Assembly: GCA_000467715.1 (NCBI GenBank)
Contig: AJFK01001089.1
Location: 1-28,596, forward strand
Direction of reading: 5' to 3'
Length of the DNA: 28,596 nt
Source: Hysterium pulicare CBS 123377
Lineage: Eukaryota > Ascomycota > Dothideomycetes > Hysteriales > Hysteriaceae
Every line of letters begins with the position of its first letter. Positions within the stretch are counted from its first letter, which is position 1. Positions 11,309-21,501 of the stretch are shown one piece after another. The notes beneath the pieces were generated by a model, which worked only from the letters and a program-made list of their open reading frames with translations, ran no database searches and had not been told where the DNA came from. Position numbers and translations under genes: made by a program.

Positions 11309-13389
11309 ATCCAATCCAGAAGTATACGAATATAATCACAGTAGGCCCACTATTATGCCCCTAGTCCAGCGCAGGCCCTGCTTCCCTTCCGTGTCTGTAT
11401 TATGGAGTCCGAACCGATCCTATCAAAGAGGCATGGCGAGTCGCGGCGGTATTAAGCGGCGAGGGAGACAACGCGAAAGCCACGAAAGATGGTGATGGTA
11501 TCGCAGAACAGGACCGTTTTCGAATCGACAGGATTGCAGAGGTTGCAAAAGGGGAGGGCGTCGAGTTTCGGAGGACTGTCGCCTTTGAGGTAGCACAAAA
11601 CTGAGGGAGTGCTGCTGTGGCTATCCGACGTGCAGATTTTATTGTCACGTCTACGGAGCTGAAAGATTCGAGCACAACAAGATTCCAAAGAGAGAGATGT
11701 CGAAGAGCAGTTCGGGCTGTCGGTCAAGATGAATGGGCGGCGTTCAGCAACAAGACGGTTCCCTTTTGTTAGAGGTGGAGGTCCTTTCACCGTCTGTGGC
11801 TTGATGTATGTCCTTTATCACAGAACAAGGCGGGCGTTGTCGGGCGGCAAAACGAGAGTAGGAAACAAGCAGCGGTCTCACGTCGAAACAATATCACGCG
11901 GGGGTCTCTTGGTAGAAAAAGCTGTGGTTTAGGAGAACAAGAACGAGCCTCTTGTCGTTTGGGCGAGGGCCGCTCAGTCAGATTCGACAGGCTGAGGCGG
12001 CGGTCGGCCAATGAAAGCGACGATGCAGCTTTTGAAACGCCCCAGTGTGTCAGGTCAAGGCTCAGTTTTTCCCTCACCACCACGAGCACCGGCGTGCCCT
12101 GACCGCCCAGCATGACTGCTGACCCCGTGCAATATATATGGCGGCCTTCATATCGACGAGCCCAGCAATGCGACACCGACCGCTGGAGCAGAGGGGTGAG
12201 AAGGCCCACAGTAGAGGTCCTCTTATCATCGAGCCGGAAATAGGCTTCTTCACCTCTTCACCTCTTCACCACTTCACCACTTCACCACTTCACCACTTCG
12301 TATCATGGCGGATGCAGATGCGGAATAATTATTGCATGTTTCCGGTCATCAGCTATGCATCTTCGGCTGCTGTTGGAGGCAAAGACAGAGCAGCAGGCTC
12401 GACCTTCTACCGTCTGCGCCAACTCTTACAAATGCTGTCTCACCACTCGCCGAGCTGTGCAAGGCCTGAGTACGTGGAGATAGGCGCCACAGGTCTTTTA
12501 ATAATAAACCGCGACATGTGTCAGATAGGCGTGCCGTCAGACTGCCCTGTTCCTGTTGGATCAAGTGTTTCCTGCATCCCTTGGGCCTCGTGGAATCCAG
12601 GATGGAGGTTGGACGACGCAGACCCGAGGACAGTGCCGCAATACGTGCAACTCCGTAGGAAGAGCGCTATCACGGGCCATGGACTCATCGTGGCCGTGCA
12701 GCGAGAGACAAGCGCCACAGCTGATGACTGTCTACATTGTTTTGCGGAGACAACAAGCGGTTGAAACAAAGGAGAAAAGGCCCGTGGAATTTCTCCATAC
12801 AAGCAAATACCAAACATGTATACACCGCTCTGGAGCAGACTGTCCCAACGCCCTCCTAGCGACCTGGAATGCATCTGCTTCGTGCAAAGATGGAAGGTGA
12901 CGCTCAGAAGGCTGCAGGTGGCTGGAACTGGGCGATGCCAATGACGCAACCTGCCGGCTGCATCCCTATTCCTCGCTGCTCGCTGGGATTGAGAGGGTGC
13001 AGCTCCCGACTCCACCATGCTTCCCGCTGTTCTACCAGCAACCAAACGTTCTCGCCGTTGACTTGCTTGTTGCTCCCTTCACCGGATCTCGTCCACATTC
13101 TATCGCCTTGTGGAAAGAAGCAAAGGTGTTCGCAACCGCACAAGGCTGAGCGGCCCATGATATAACACTCCCCACTCGTCGACGCATCGTCAGCTCGTTT
13201 TGCCTCCAATTATCTTGTTCAGCCTTACCTGCAGGGTGATGCTGCAATAGCTGCAGCTATCACTTCCTACAGGCCCACATCTATCCACTACTCTTGACAG
13301 CGACCATCAACCGAAAATCATCCACAACACTATCGAGCATCGTCACTTAATCGTTCAATTCGCATTTTGCATGCGACAACGCCGTCGCC
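11309..13389. other. 2.1-kb divergent intergenic region, STE11 / DUF7514-like gene
   Basis: The longest gene-free stretch in the window, lying between two divergent start codons. It must carry both promoters and probably a long STE11 leader. Visible elements are an ATATATAT run at about 12132-12139, a minisatellite at 12248-12299 and one TGAAACA (Ste12 pheromone-response core) at 12762-12768. Open stretches on both strands (112-208 codons) look like chance ORFs. The longest, plus-strand 12138-12764, starts with a true ATG but reads through the minisatellite and has no recognisable domain. Confidence 0.6.
12248..12299 (+). repeat. 8-bp minisatellite (CTTCACCW), 6.5 copies
   Basis: Two copies of CTTCACCT are followed by four of CTTCACCA and a partial unit. 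Within each unit type the copies are identical, which suggests recent slippage. It lies in the divergent region between STE11 and the DUF7514-like gene, about 940 bp from the STE11 start. Confidence 0.9.
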
Positions 13390-15364
13390 ATGGCCTACGA
13401 CGGCTATCGCGCCCAGCCAGCCTCGTCTGAATCTCACCAGGCTCCATACCCTGCGTCCTTCGATCCAACTTACGATCCACGCTCATATCAGAGTCCATCG
13501 TCGTATCATCGCCCTTCGAACGCCCAGTTCCCAGATCCCCCAAGTCCAAGGTCGCGCGCATCGTCAAATACTCGATCTGAAGACTCACGGCAACCTCTCA
13601 ACGAGGCTCTCAGCCATGCCTTCGACAGGTCTGATGCAGCTAGCAGAGTGGATCCGGAGCTCATCGCGCAAATTACGGCACAAGTGAAGCAGTCGGTCCT
13701 TGATGAGATCAAAATGAACGGTGTCGCTGTAAACCCAGGGCAAGGTTTTGCTCAGCCTCCCCCGCCGCAACACTACATGCCACAATCGCCAACAGCCTCC
13801 ACGACTGCTTCTTTCCCATCTCGAAACGTGTACACTCCTCCATCTCCAGACCGACACGACTATCCGCCTTTCGGATCCAATTCTCCTGATCCTCCAGTAA
13901 ACGATCCGTTGTTTGACGGCACTGGTGATACACCCACCCCACGGCACGAAAGAAGTGCACCAATACCCATACCCAGTGAAAGCACGTCTAGAGCCAGACC
14001 TGCAGCTGCACAGAGGATGTCGACGGATGGGGATGCTAGTCCTATTGAGAAGATGTGGCAACGTCTCTTTGACTCAAATGGTCAGCCGACGCCAAGGCTA
14101 GGACAATTCCTAAGAGGATTGGCAGTACATCTGGTAAGGAAATGATGTAGACATGTATGCCTTCATCACTTACCTGGCTAATACGAATGCAGATTGATGA
14201 TTATGAACCAAGGAAAAGTCTTGTTATCACCCCATCAAAGATGCTTAAGTTCTACGATGATGTGAAGCTGTCTGATGAAATCTATCCCTGGAGCAGTGAG
14301 TGACATGCCTTCTCATCCAAGATGATCCTTGTAGCTAACAATGTTCAAAAGCAATTTTCGGCAAGCTACCGTACCCTACCTTGTCCAAGATATACCGTGA
14401 GATGAGGTGTCAACACCATCTCATCCAAGAGCATCCAACGGAACAGCCGCAAGTACCATCCCTCACTCCGGAAGGTTTCCAGGAGTGGATGACGGCAATG
14501 ATTCAAGCGTACCCGGACACTGAATTTGACCGTCTAAGAAAGGCCGTCGTGGACATGCCGATCAGTAATGCGGACGACTGCAAAGAGCGATTTCCGAAGG
14601 ATCTTCCCCGCCGGCTATTTCCATCGCAGGAGAACCTGCAAGCTCAACAGCGCTGTGCTGCTATATTATCCGCTGAGGGTGTTGGTCCTCTTCGAAGAGC
14701 GCCTTCATTTCCACCTCCTCCACCAATGGCACCAGCTAGCGCTCCACCACCATCCCTAGAACGTGAGCGGAGCCCATATGGTGGACTAGCGGACTCGCGG
14801 GTCATTGACACCGATGACGATGATGAGCCTCTCGCAAAGCCCATTGAGCGGGAGCGGCAGCCTTACACTGCAGCCCCGGGTGGAGGTAAAAAGCATAAGG
14901 ACAGCATGAGTAACGGGACTAAGTCCGACACCGAGAGGCACACCCGACACGGCCGGTCTCAATCTACTGCTAGCCAGAGCCAATACGTGCCTCCTCCTAA
15001 TTCATACCATCACCACCGTACGGGCTCTCAGATAAATGGTCGACGACCTCGAAGCCCAAGCTTTTCCAATTACCACAAATCCGATTCAAATGTTGGTGAT
15101 ATTCCAGCCTCGTATTATACCTCCAATATCTATGACTCCGAGGACGATAATCGTAGATTCGCGAGAGACGCTGAAACGAAACGAAACGACTGGGCTCGAC
15201 GCCAAGCGGAGGAAGAAGCAGCCGCTGGGCCGAGAAGGAGCACTGCTGGCCTCAGCGACAGCTCCTATGGATCGCAGCCTAGGTCAGTGTTCGATGATGA
15301 CTATTATAAGGGACGAGGTGGAAGTAATGGATACGAAAACAGAGGGTATGATCGAAGATATTAA
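13390..15364 (+). CDS. Conserved fungal protein with DUF7514-like domain
   Basis: Three exons (13390-14133, 14193-14295, 14352-15364) give 619 aa. Residues 1-210 are Pro/Ser-rich and disordered. A folded region spans about 213-373, beginning SPIEKMWQRLFDSNGQPTPR and continuing LGQFLRGLAVHL, IDDYEPRKSLVITPSKM, SDEIYPW and YREMRCQHHLIQ. I believe this is the domain catalogued as DUF7514, common in filamentous ascomycetes; the name is from memory. The rest is disordered, with proline runs, RERSPY/RERQPY repeats, an acidic patch (DTDDDDEPL) and a C-terminal charged coiled-coil-like segment (AETKRNDWARRQAEEEAA), ending in a Gly/Tyr/Arg-rich tail. There is no enzyme motif, signal peptide or membrane segment. 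The architecture suggests a scaffold or regulatory protein, but function is unknown. The start is the first ATG of the long frame. Confidence 0.85.
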
Positions 15365-16030
15365 TGAAACTTATCTTGGAGTTGGGAAGATAGAACAGCC
15401 TAACGACGTTAACGGCCGGATACGAGTTCTGGATCTAACCAACAGTCTTTCGTTCGCTTCAAGACTCTTTCCCACAATTTTCTTTGCAAAGAGCGAATCA
15501 GGCGTTTACCTTCTATCATCCAGTGGCATTTCTTGGTTAATCTCTATGTCTTCTCTGGACTGGACCATCATACCCCCTTTTTGCATATTTGTACAACTGA
15601 ACGGTCACTTTTCTATTTCAGGCTTTTCTTTTCCCGGATTATTGCTTGGGGCGTGTACACTACCTATTTGTGTGTGGCGAGGAGAGTGTATTCGAACCTG
15701 TCGTTTTCAGTATGTGCAGTCTGCCAGTAGCGATAGCTGGTCAGATTAAATTGAATGAGAATTCTTGCCTTCTAATCCACAAGCAATGCTTTACAACGCT
15801 GCGAATTATAGTGAGATGTGTATAGATATATGTGTGAAAGACAAAGCCCCGGCTCGAAATTTTCAGAAAGCTGCAATGCTCGTGGTAGATGCGGAAGTAC
15901 GGCTTCACACTGGGGCACGTGAAAGCGCTGAAATGAGTTCACTGCCAAGACCACCACTTTACGCGACTCTACGATCAACGCGTCCGCGGCACCGAAAAAG
16001 TCTACAACTTATAAACAATACCACTTCAAA
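15365..16030. other. Intergenic region, DUF7514-like gene 3' end to RFC5
   Basis: About 670 bp holding the 3' UTR of the left gene (T-rich, to about 15800) and the RFC5 promoter, with an ACGCGT at 15978 and a TATAAA only about 20 bp before the RFC5 start (16010-16015). A plus-strand frame running from 15036 to 15749 mostly overlaps the upstream coding sequence and is not credible as a gene. Confidence 0.55.
15978..15983. promoter_or_regulatory. ACGCGT (MCB) motif in the RFC5 promoter
   Basis: MluI cell-cycle box core 48 bp upstream of the RFC5 ATG; a partial copy (ACGCGA) lies at 15961. In yeasts DNA replication genes are commonly driven by MBF through this motif, so the gene it precedes makes it credible. 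ACGCGT occurs in the window at about the chance rate, so the site alone proves nothing. Confidence 0.4.
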
Positions 16031-17392
16031 ATGGCATTGTTAGTCGACAAGCACCGCCCACGAACCCTAGAAGCCCTCAGCTATCATCATGATCTCTCAG
16101 CCCGCTTGAAAGCCCTGGTAATTCTCTACTACCTTCATGACTTATCAGAGCAATACTAATCGAATTTCCTCCCAAGGCACAAAGCGGCGACTTCCCTCAC
16201 CTCCTCGTTTATGGCCCTTCTGGTGCAGGCAAGAAAACACGCATCGTCGCGACCCTCAAAGAATTATATGGCCCTGGTGTTGAAAAGATCAAGATTGACG
16301 CGCGCGTCTTCCAAACAACCTCGAACCGTAAACTCGAGTTCAACATCGTAGCCTCAGTCTATCACCTCGAGATCACACCCTCAGATGTTGGAAATTACGA
16401 TCGAGTGGTTATACAAGATCTGTTAAAAGAAGTCGCGCAGACCCAACAAGTCGATTTGAGCGCAAAGCAGAGGTTCAAGGTCGTGGTCATCAACGAAGCG
16501 GATCATTTAACACGAGATGCGCAGGCAGCGCTTAGGAGGACTATGGAGAAATATAGCCCGAACTTGAGGTTGATATTGCTGGCGAACAGTACGAGTAACA
16601 TTATTGCGCCAATCAGGAGTAGGACGTTGCTTGTGAGAGTGGCAGCGCCGACCGAGGATCAGATCTGTGCCGTGCTGAAGAAGGTCGGTACAAAGGAGGG
16701 TTGGAAAGAAGTGGAGGGATTGAACAAGAGGATTGCGCAGGATAGTGGCAGGAACTTGAGGAGGGCGTTGTTGATGTTTGAGGCGGTTCATGCCCAGAAG
16801 TAAGTTGGCAGTGCGATTCTATATACATATGATACAGCAGCGCTAACGGGCTTCCTTCTTCAGTGAGAATATTAACGAGAAAACGCACATCCCGCCACCA
16901 GACTGGGAGGTTTTGATCGAACAGATTGCGGAAGACATCATAACTGAACGAAGTCCTGCGCGTATATTAATAGTGCGAGGGAAGCTCTACGATCTGCTCA
17001 CGCACTGCATTCCTCCGACTACGATCCTCAAGGTATTCTACATGCCGTCTTTTCCTCGAATACTTTAACTCACCAGTCTCAGACTCTCACATGGAAATTA
17101 CTTCCAAAGACGCAAGAGGAGTTGAAGCCCGAAGTCGTCAGATGGTCAACTTTCTACGAGCACCGGATCCGTATGGGAAGTGTATGTGTTTTCTTCTATG
17201 ATTCTGCCAACCCAAATGTATTACTAACAATTCACAGAAAGTAATATTCCATCTCGAGGCGTTTGTCGCGAAGTACATGCGTTTGTACGAGAGGTTCGTC
17301 TCCCCATTTACCATCCACCATCCGTCGAACCCATACATGCTTTGAAAGCTAACTCAGAAGATAGCTATCTCATGGGTGTTGATTTCGACTAG
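16031..17392 (+). CDS. rfc5: Replication factor C subunit 5 (human RFC3 orthologue)
   Basis: Six exons (16031-16117, 16177-16799, 16864-17032, 17083-17181, 17238-17293, 17365-17392) give 353 aa; yeast Rfc5 has 354. The AAA+ fold shows MALLVDKHRPRTLEALSYH at the start (RFC box), Walker A GPSGAGKKT at 42-50 with the GKK form typical of Rfc5, the Rfc5-type stretch SVYHLEITPSDVGNYDRV, and NEAD at 135-138 in the Walker B position. The sensor/arginine-finger region DAQAALRRTMEKYSPNLRL and IAPIRSRT follow; the usual SRC motif reads SRT. The subunit belongs to the five-part clamp loader that loads PCNA, and to the Rad24, Ctf18 and Elg1 alternative loaders. The last exon is only 28 bp; its acceptor (GATAG) is chosen because the nearer CTCAG would give an immediate stop, and it yields the expected ending YLMGVDFD. 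Confidence 0.95.
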
Positions 17393-17620
17393 TATTCGCC
17401 CGAAAACTGCATAGGAATTTCGATCCGGCGTCCAGGGGAATACTTCGGGTTGAGATGGAGTGCATGCTGGCGTTCTCATTGGTTGAGTTCACCTACGTCA
17501 TACCTTTCCCTCTTTGACGACGTGATAATTCTCGCGACTCAGTAGCCACAATTCATTTCTCCATTGAACCAATTCAGAAAGAAACTCTCCCATTGTATTC
17601 TGCCCGTGTCTTTCGTCTAT

Positions 17621-17626
17621 TATAAA
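17621..17626 (+). promoter_or_regulatory. TATA-like box of the hydrophilin-like gene
   Basis: TATAAA 31-36 bp before the ATG at 17657, with CCAAT-type motifs further up (around 17477 and 17567) and one stress-element core (AGGGG, 17434). The gap to RFC5 is only 264 bp. A strong TATA close to the start would imply a very short leader. Confidence 0.4.
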
Positions 17627-17656
17627 TTCAACGAGCTACCAGAACCAGTATACAAG

Positions 17657-18400
17657 ATGTCATCTAACCTCATAGACACCGAGCCGGGAGGCGAGAATAC
17701 GCAGTTCGTCCCATCCACCAATTAACTTTTTCTACTGTAGAACTCATCGCCATGCAGATATGAATCCATCGAGACGGTCACGAAGCCGCATGAAAAAGAG
17801 AGTGGCCAATTAGGCAGTACGATTTTCTCCCTTGCTTTCAAGAACATGTCCCATGAATGAAAAGCCCCAATGTCAAAGATCCCCTACAAACTCCGTCCTC
17901 AGTATCCTCTTCGGGAAAGCTCCATCGGACTCGGAAATATCTTGGGTCGCCAAGTCAAACTCCTATTCAAGCTTCTCATTTAATGCAGGGTGACTTATCT
18001 TAGAATTTCGCTCACAATACTCTAGAATTTAGCACTCAATCTGCAGACACATCCAAAACAGCAGATCCAAACGCGGAGAACACGGTAGGTATTACGCCAG
18101 CCGAGAAGATCCGATACGGTCAAGCTATTCAGGAGGGTGGTATGGGAGGAAAGACAACTACGTCCGATGGCGAGGCTACGACGGAAGGTATGTTTTCCCT
18201 TAAAGTTCCCATCTACTTCCTCAAACCTGCTCGTTGTCAATTGGGGAAGTTTCAGAAGCATGCACGGTGCGGATAACTTTAGCTGACAATCAATAGGCGG
18301 GTTTGGAGGCACGGAGAGCTTGGATGAGAGCGGAGGTCAGACGCGGAGGGAGCAAGGATACGATGCGGGTAGAGAGATGAATCGCGATATTGGTGCATAG
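17657..18400 (+). CDS. Small Gly-rich hydrophilin-like protein, unassigned
   Basis: Four exons (17657-17703, 17758-17816, 18026-18187, 18297-18400) join in frame to 123 aa. The product is very hydrophilic: about 16% Gly, many Glu, Thr, Asp and Gln, almost no aromatic or long hydrophobic stretches, and no Cys. It has GGMGG and GGFGG elements and a plausible conserved core (GITPAEKIRYGQAIQ and EGGFGGTESLDES). It should be intrinsically disordered. This fits the hydrophilin/LEA-like composition class linked to water stress, but I do not recognise the family and make no functional claim. The third intron is 209 bp, unusually long here, with several possible acceptors (18025 chosen; the next AG, at 18032, breaks the frame), so the segment around residues 35-45 is the least certain. 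Confidence 0.65.
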
Positions 18401-19425
18401 AAATATACCTACTTTCCCCAGCCACGACTTTGGGTGTTGCTCAAACTTTCAGCTTCCAGCTCTTTTTAGTCTCAAGTTTTCTCAAGCCTCTTGCTTGCAC
18501 TGCGGAACTAGTCCCGCTCATTCACCCTCCTTCACGTTGGTGAATGCATCCTCTAAACCATAGCCGAATGGCGCTAAGGCCAGCTCAACCTCGCACCTCG
18601 AATTATCGCACTGTGCATCCGGAATCAACACTTTTGCTGTATTGCCCGATTAGGAAGGTTTTGTACCTAGTAGTGCCTCAGGCCACGAGTGAGTTTCATG
18701 TTTGTAAAATGTCTTCATTTAAGCAAGCTAGAATCTCAACGATCAGCTCGCATGCATAAGTACTCGCGGATCGCTATTCTATCGCTAATCTCTCTTTTTT
18801 ATCTCTAACCTTACGCCAACGAATGAACGCACTTCTTCAACTGGCTTCTATGACGTCGCCCAAGCTTTCAGTCTCACATATGTCAACGTGCATCTGCATA
18901 TCTAGATTTCATTTTCGCGCTAGCCGCCTAATCTGCGTTTGAGATTAATGCTCAGCCATGAGTGGTTGAACCTAAATCGTGGAGATATTCTCCGGCGTGG
19001 GGATGCTGCATGCTGAACCCCTATCGACTTTCGCATGGGAATCTGAGAGATGATGGGATGCGTGTGGATGTAGGGCCGTTGGAGCTAAAATGCAAGTACG
19101 TATGGGGGCTGCAGCTGTTGGATGACATATACCTCGCCATTCTCGAGCTTATAATGTTGCTATCCGTATGCATCACTTTGCTATCGAAGAACGGATCAAA
19201 TTCTGCTCAAAATAAGTTACAATTTCCTCGCCATCCATAATCATTCGCGGCTCCTACTATAGTATTCGTGTCATCTCCTCTCAATTTCACATTGTCTCGG
19301 TGACGCCGAAACACCACACGAAATACCTCTTGTAAAGGTCGACGTTACGTGTGCGTATTTTCACTTTAATCACAAATTCAAGCCACTTGTTTTCTTCCAA
19401 ACGGAATCGCGCAAAGGCATACAAC
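18401..19425. other. Intergenic region before the formate/nitrite channel gene
   Basis: About 1 kb between two same-strand genes. It holds the 3' UTR of the left gene and a long promoter region for the transporter. GATA-type motifs (for example AGATAA on the minus strand at 18799-18804) occur at roughly chance density. A 92-codon open stretch at 18962-19240 has no domain or composition signal. I see no gene in it. Confidence 0.5.
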
Positions 19426-20723
19426 ATGGACGCCTTCACTCCTCAGCAAACGGTGGAGCTATGCTCTCGTATAGGGACGAAGAAGGCACATATGAGACTG
19501 GACAAACTCCTCATTAACTCCTGCATGACCGGTCCTCTTCTCGGGTTTGGGTAAGGCAACACCTCTATTTCACATCTACTTACTCTCTCTGCGTCATTAA
19601 ATCGAACCCTAACCGTTCACATAGGTGTGCGGTTCTAGTAAGCACAAACGCCTCCCCATGGTATCAAGAAAACGCGTAAGTCAATGATATCCCCAAGTCT
19701 ACATGGTATATGCCCTAACGAATCCACCAGCCCCGGTCTCATCCGCACCATCGGCGCCCTCCTCTTCCCCGTCGGCCTCGTAATGATTGTCCTCAGCGGC
19801 GCCGACCTCTTCACCAGCAACATAATGTTCATGACCATCGCCTTCCTACACCGCCGCGTCTCCCTCTTCGATGTTCTCAAAATCTGGATCGTCTCCTTCT
19901 TCGGAAATCTCGGCGGCATGTTGTTCTTCATGGCCATCATCACCGGCTACGGCGGGATATTTTCCGAGACACCGGGATACACGCATGCAGCCGTGACGTT
20001 GGCGGTGCAGAAAGCGCAGAACCCGGCTTGGCATCAGATTTTCTTGAGAGGCATTGCGGCGAATTGGTTGGTCTGTTTTGCCGTGTTTATTAGTATCTCG
20101 AGTAGGGAGATTGTGAGTAAGATTGTGGCGATTTGGTGGCCGACAGCTACGTTTGTGGCTTGTGCTTTTGATCATTCGATTGCTAATATGTGAGTTGAAG
20201 ATTTGGCTTTCCTACCCTTCCATTGCAATGTCTTTTCTTCGTCTGTCTTCCTCCTCCCCTCCTATGTGTCCTGCTCTTTTACTGACGAGCTTATCATAGG
20301 TACTTTATCCCAATGGGCATCTGGGAAGGCGCTCCCATGACCGTCTCCTACTACATCTGGAAATCTCTAATCCCCACAACCCTCGGCAACATAGTCGGTG
20401 GCGCCATCTTCGTCGGCCTGCCCTACTGGTACCTCTATCTGACCGGCGAAGTAGCCGTCGAGATAGACTTCAACATCAGCAGTACAGAAACGGCGATGGA
20501 GGCGGGAGGTCCGATGAGGGCCGGGGATGGAAGGAGACATGATAACGTCATTGAAGGGAGAAATCCGGAAAAAGTGGAGGGAAGTAGTGCGGAGTTGCCG
20601 GTTAAGGATCAGAATTGGTTGCCGCATAGTAGTGGGAATATGACGAGTGGGATTGGGAGGGAGTTGAGCGAGGAGAAGTATCGGCAGACGCACTCGGAGA
20701 GGACGGGGGCGGGTGCTGTGTGA
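19426..20723 (+). CDS. Formate/nitrite transporter (FNT) family channel
   Basis: Four exons (19426-19550, 19625-19675, 19731-20189, 20300-20723) give 352 aa. Six membrane segments are visible at about 32-52, 62-82, 108-133, 163-181, 190-207 and 236-259. Both FNT signatures are present: VLSGADLFTSN (79-89) and GIAANWLVCFA (166-176). The pore histidine is H207 in FDHSIANM. The family forms pentamers of hourglass pores that pass small monovalent anions (formate, nitrite, acetate or lactate) with a proton. Fungal members include Aspergillus NitA (nitrite) and yeast YHL008C. Location is probably the plasma membrane. After the last helix there is a long hydrophilic cytosolic tail (about 90 residues, Glu/Gly/Ser-rich) that bacterial FNTs lack. 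No nitrate or nitrite reductase lies nearby, so substrate cannot be inferred from context. The start is the first ATG, followed by an amphipathic N-terminus. Confidence 0.93.
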
Positions 20724-21100
20724 AGGGAGTTGAAATTTTTTAAAGGCGGCGTGGATGTGGTGGGGGGACTTTACTGTTCGTTCTTTAGCATTTATCTCTC
20801 AAGTTTTGGATTTTCAGGGGCAATAAGGTATTCTATGGTGATATTACCTAGTGGCTTGAGGGCTTACTTTCAGATAAGCTTGGTGGAAAGGGTAATGAGC
20901 GGGTCCTTCTTAGGAGCAATATACCATCACTGTTGGGTTTGGACCTATTTCAATGGCTTACTATATGTCACATACCATCCAACAGCAACTCTTTACCGTT
21001 TCCTTACATTTCTTTCCCTAGCCACTTCCGTCACATTTTACACACTCCTCGCCGACACTCTCTTCATACATCCATTACAAACTCAGTTGAGATTCCCGAC
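20724..21100. other. Intergenic region downstream of the FNT gene
   Basis: Presumed 3' UTR of the FNT gene, turning strongly C/T-rich from about 20985 to 21090 (promoter-like) before a small ORF. A hydrophobic open stretch at 20730-21155 lacks an ATG start and I do not accept it. Confidence 0.4.
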
Positions 21101-21301
21101 ATGTCCAACACACCAACTCCTTGTTCACTGCGCCATTGCTTCGGATCTGTCCTAGGCCCTTATACAATTTACCTCTTCTTTAGAGCAACAAATGAAGTGG
21201 TGCATGCTGGGAGAGGAATTGATGAAAGGCTATTGGATAGCATTCGAGCAAATAGAGGCGTAAGGCGGGGAAACGTGTTAGTAGACCTGAAGTGGAATTG
21301 A
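21101..21301 (+). CDS. Possible small protein, 66 aa, unknown
   Basis: A single-exon ORF starting with ATG directly after a C/T-rich stretch like a fungal leader. The 66-residue peptide begins MSNTPTPCSLRHC, has one short hydrophobic segment (VLGPYTIYLFF) and ends in a charged, protein-like half (HAGRGIDERLLDSIRANR...GNVLVDLKWN). I know of no family for it. The balanced composition of the second half and the promoter-like sequence upstream argue for a real gene; its length and lack of homology evidence argue against. CTTTAG at 21177-21182 could also be an intron acceptor. Confidence 0.35.
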   Translation: MSNTPTPCSLRHCFGSVLGPYTIYLFFRATNEVVHAGRGIDERLLDSIRANRGVRRGNVLVDLKWN

Positions 21302-21501
21302 AGAGGTTACTGGATAGGGAATATATAATCCACTACTCTATTTGGTTGCTTCAATCTAGACGAACCGTTTAGAGAAAGGGCCATACGGACCTCGGTCTGC
21401 TCAATCCACCCAATTCTACTTAAATACTATAAGAAGATAGTAAGGATATGAGAGAACCCTCTAGAGTAGCGCTGTATTATTCATTGCCCTTCAGATTCTC
21501 G

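Noticed and set aside
13247-13260. Perfect 14-bp palindrome upstream of the DUF7514-like gene
   Set aside because: About one or two such palindromes are expected by chance in a window of this size.
15036-15749. 237-codon plus-strand ORF at the end of the DUF7514-like gene
   Set aside because: Mostly a shifted frame of the accepted last exon, then 3' UTR. The accepted frame links to the upstream exons and the conserved domain.
18401-19425. GATA-factor sites as evidence of nitrogen control of the FNT gene
   Set aside because: HGATAR motifs occur at about the density expected by chance (roughly three per kb on both strands), so they carry no weight.
20730-21155. Hydrophobic 141-codon frame downstream of the FNT gene
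   Set aside because: Starts at TTG, not ATG; T-rich UTR sequence translates into hydrophobic residues by chance.
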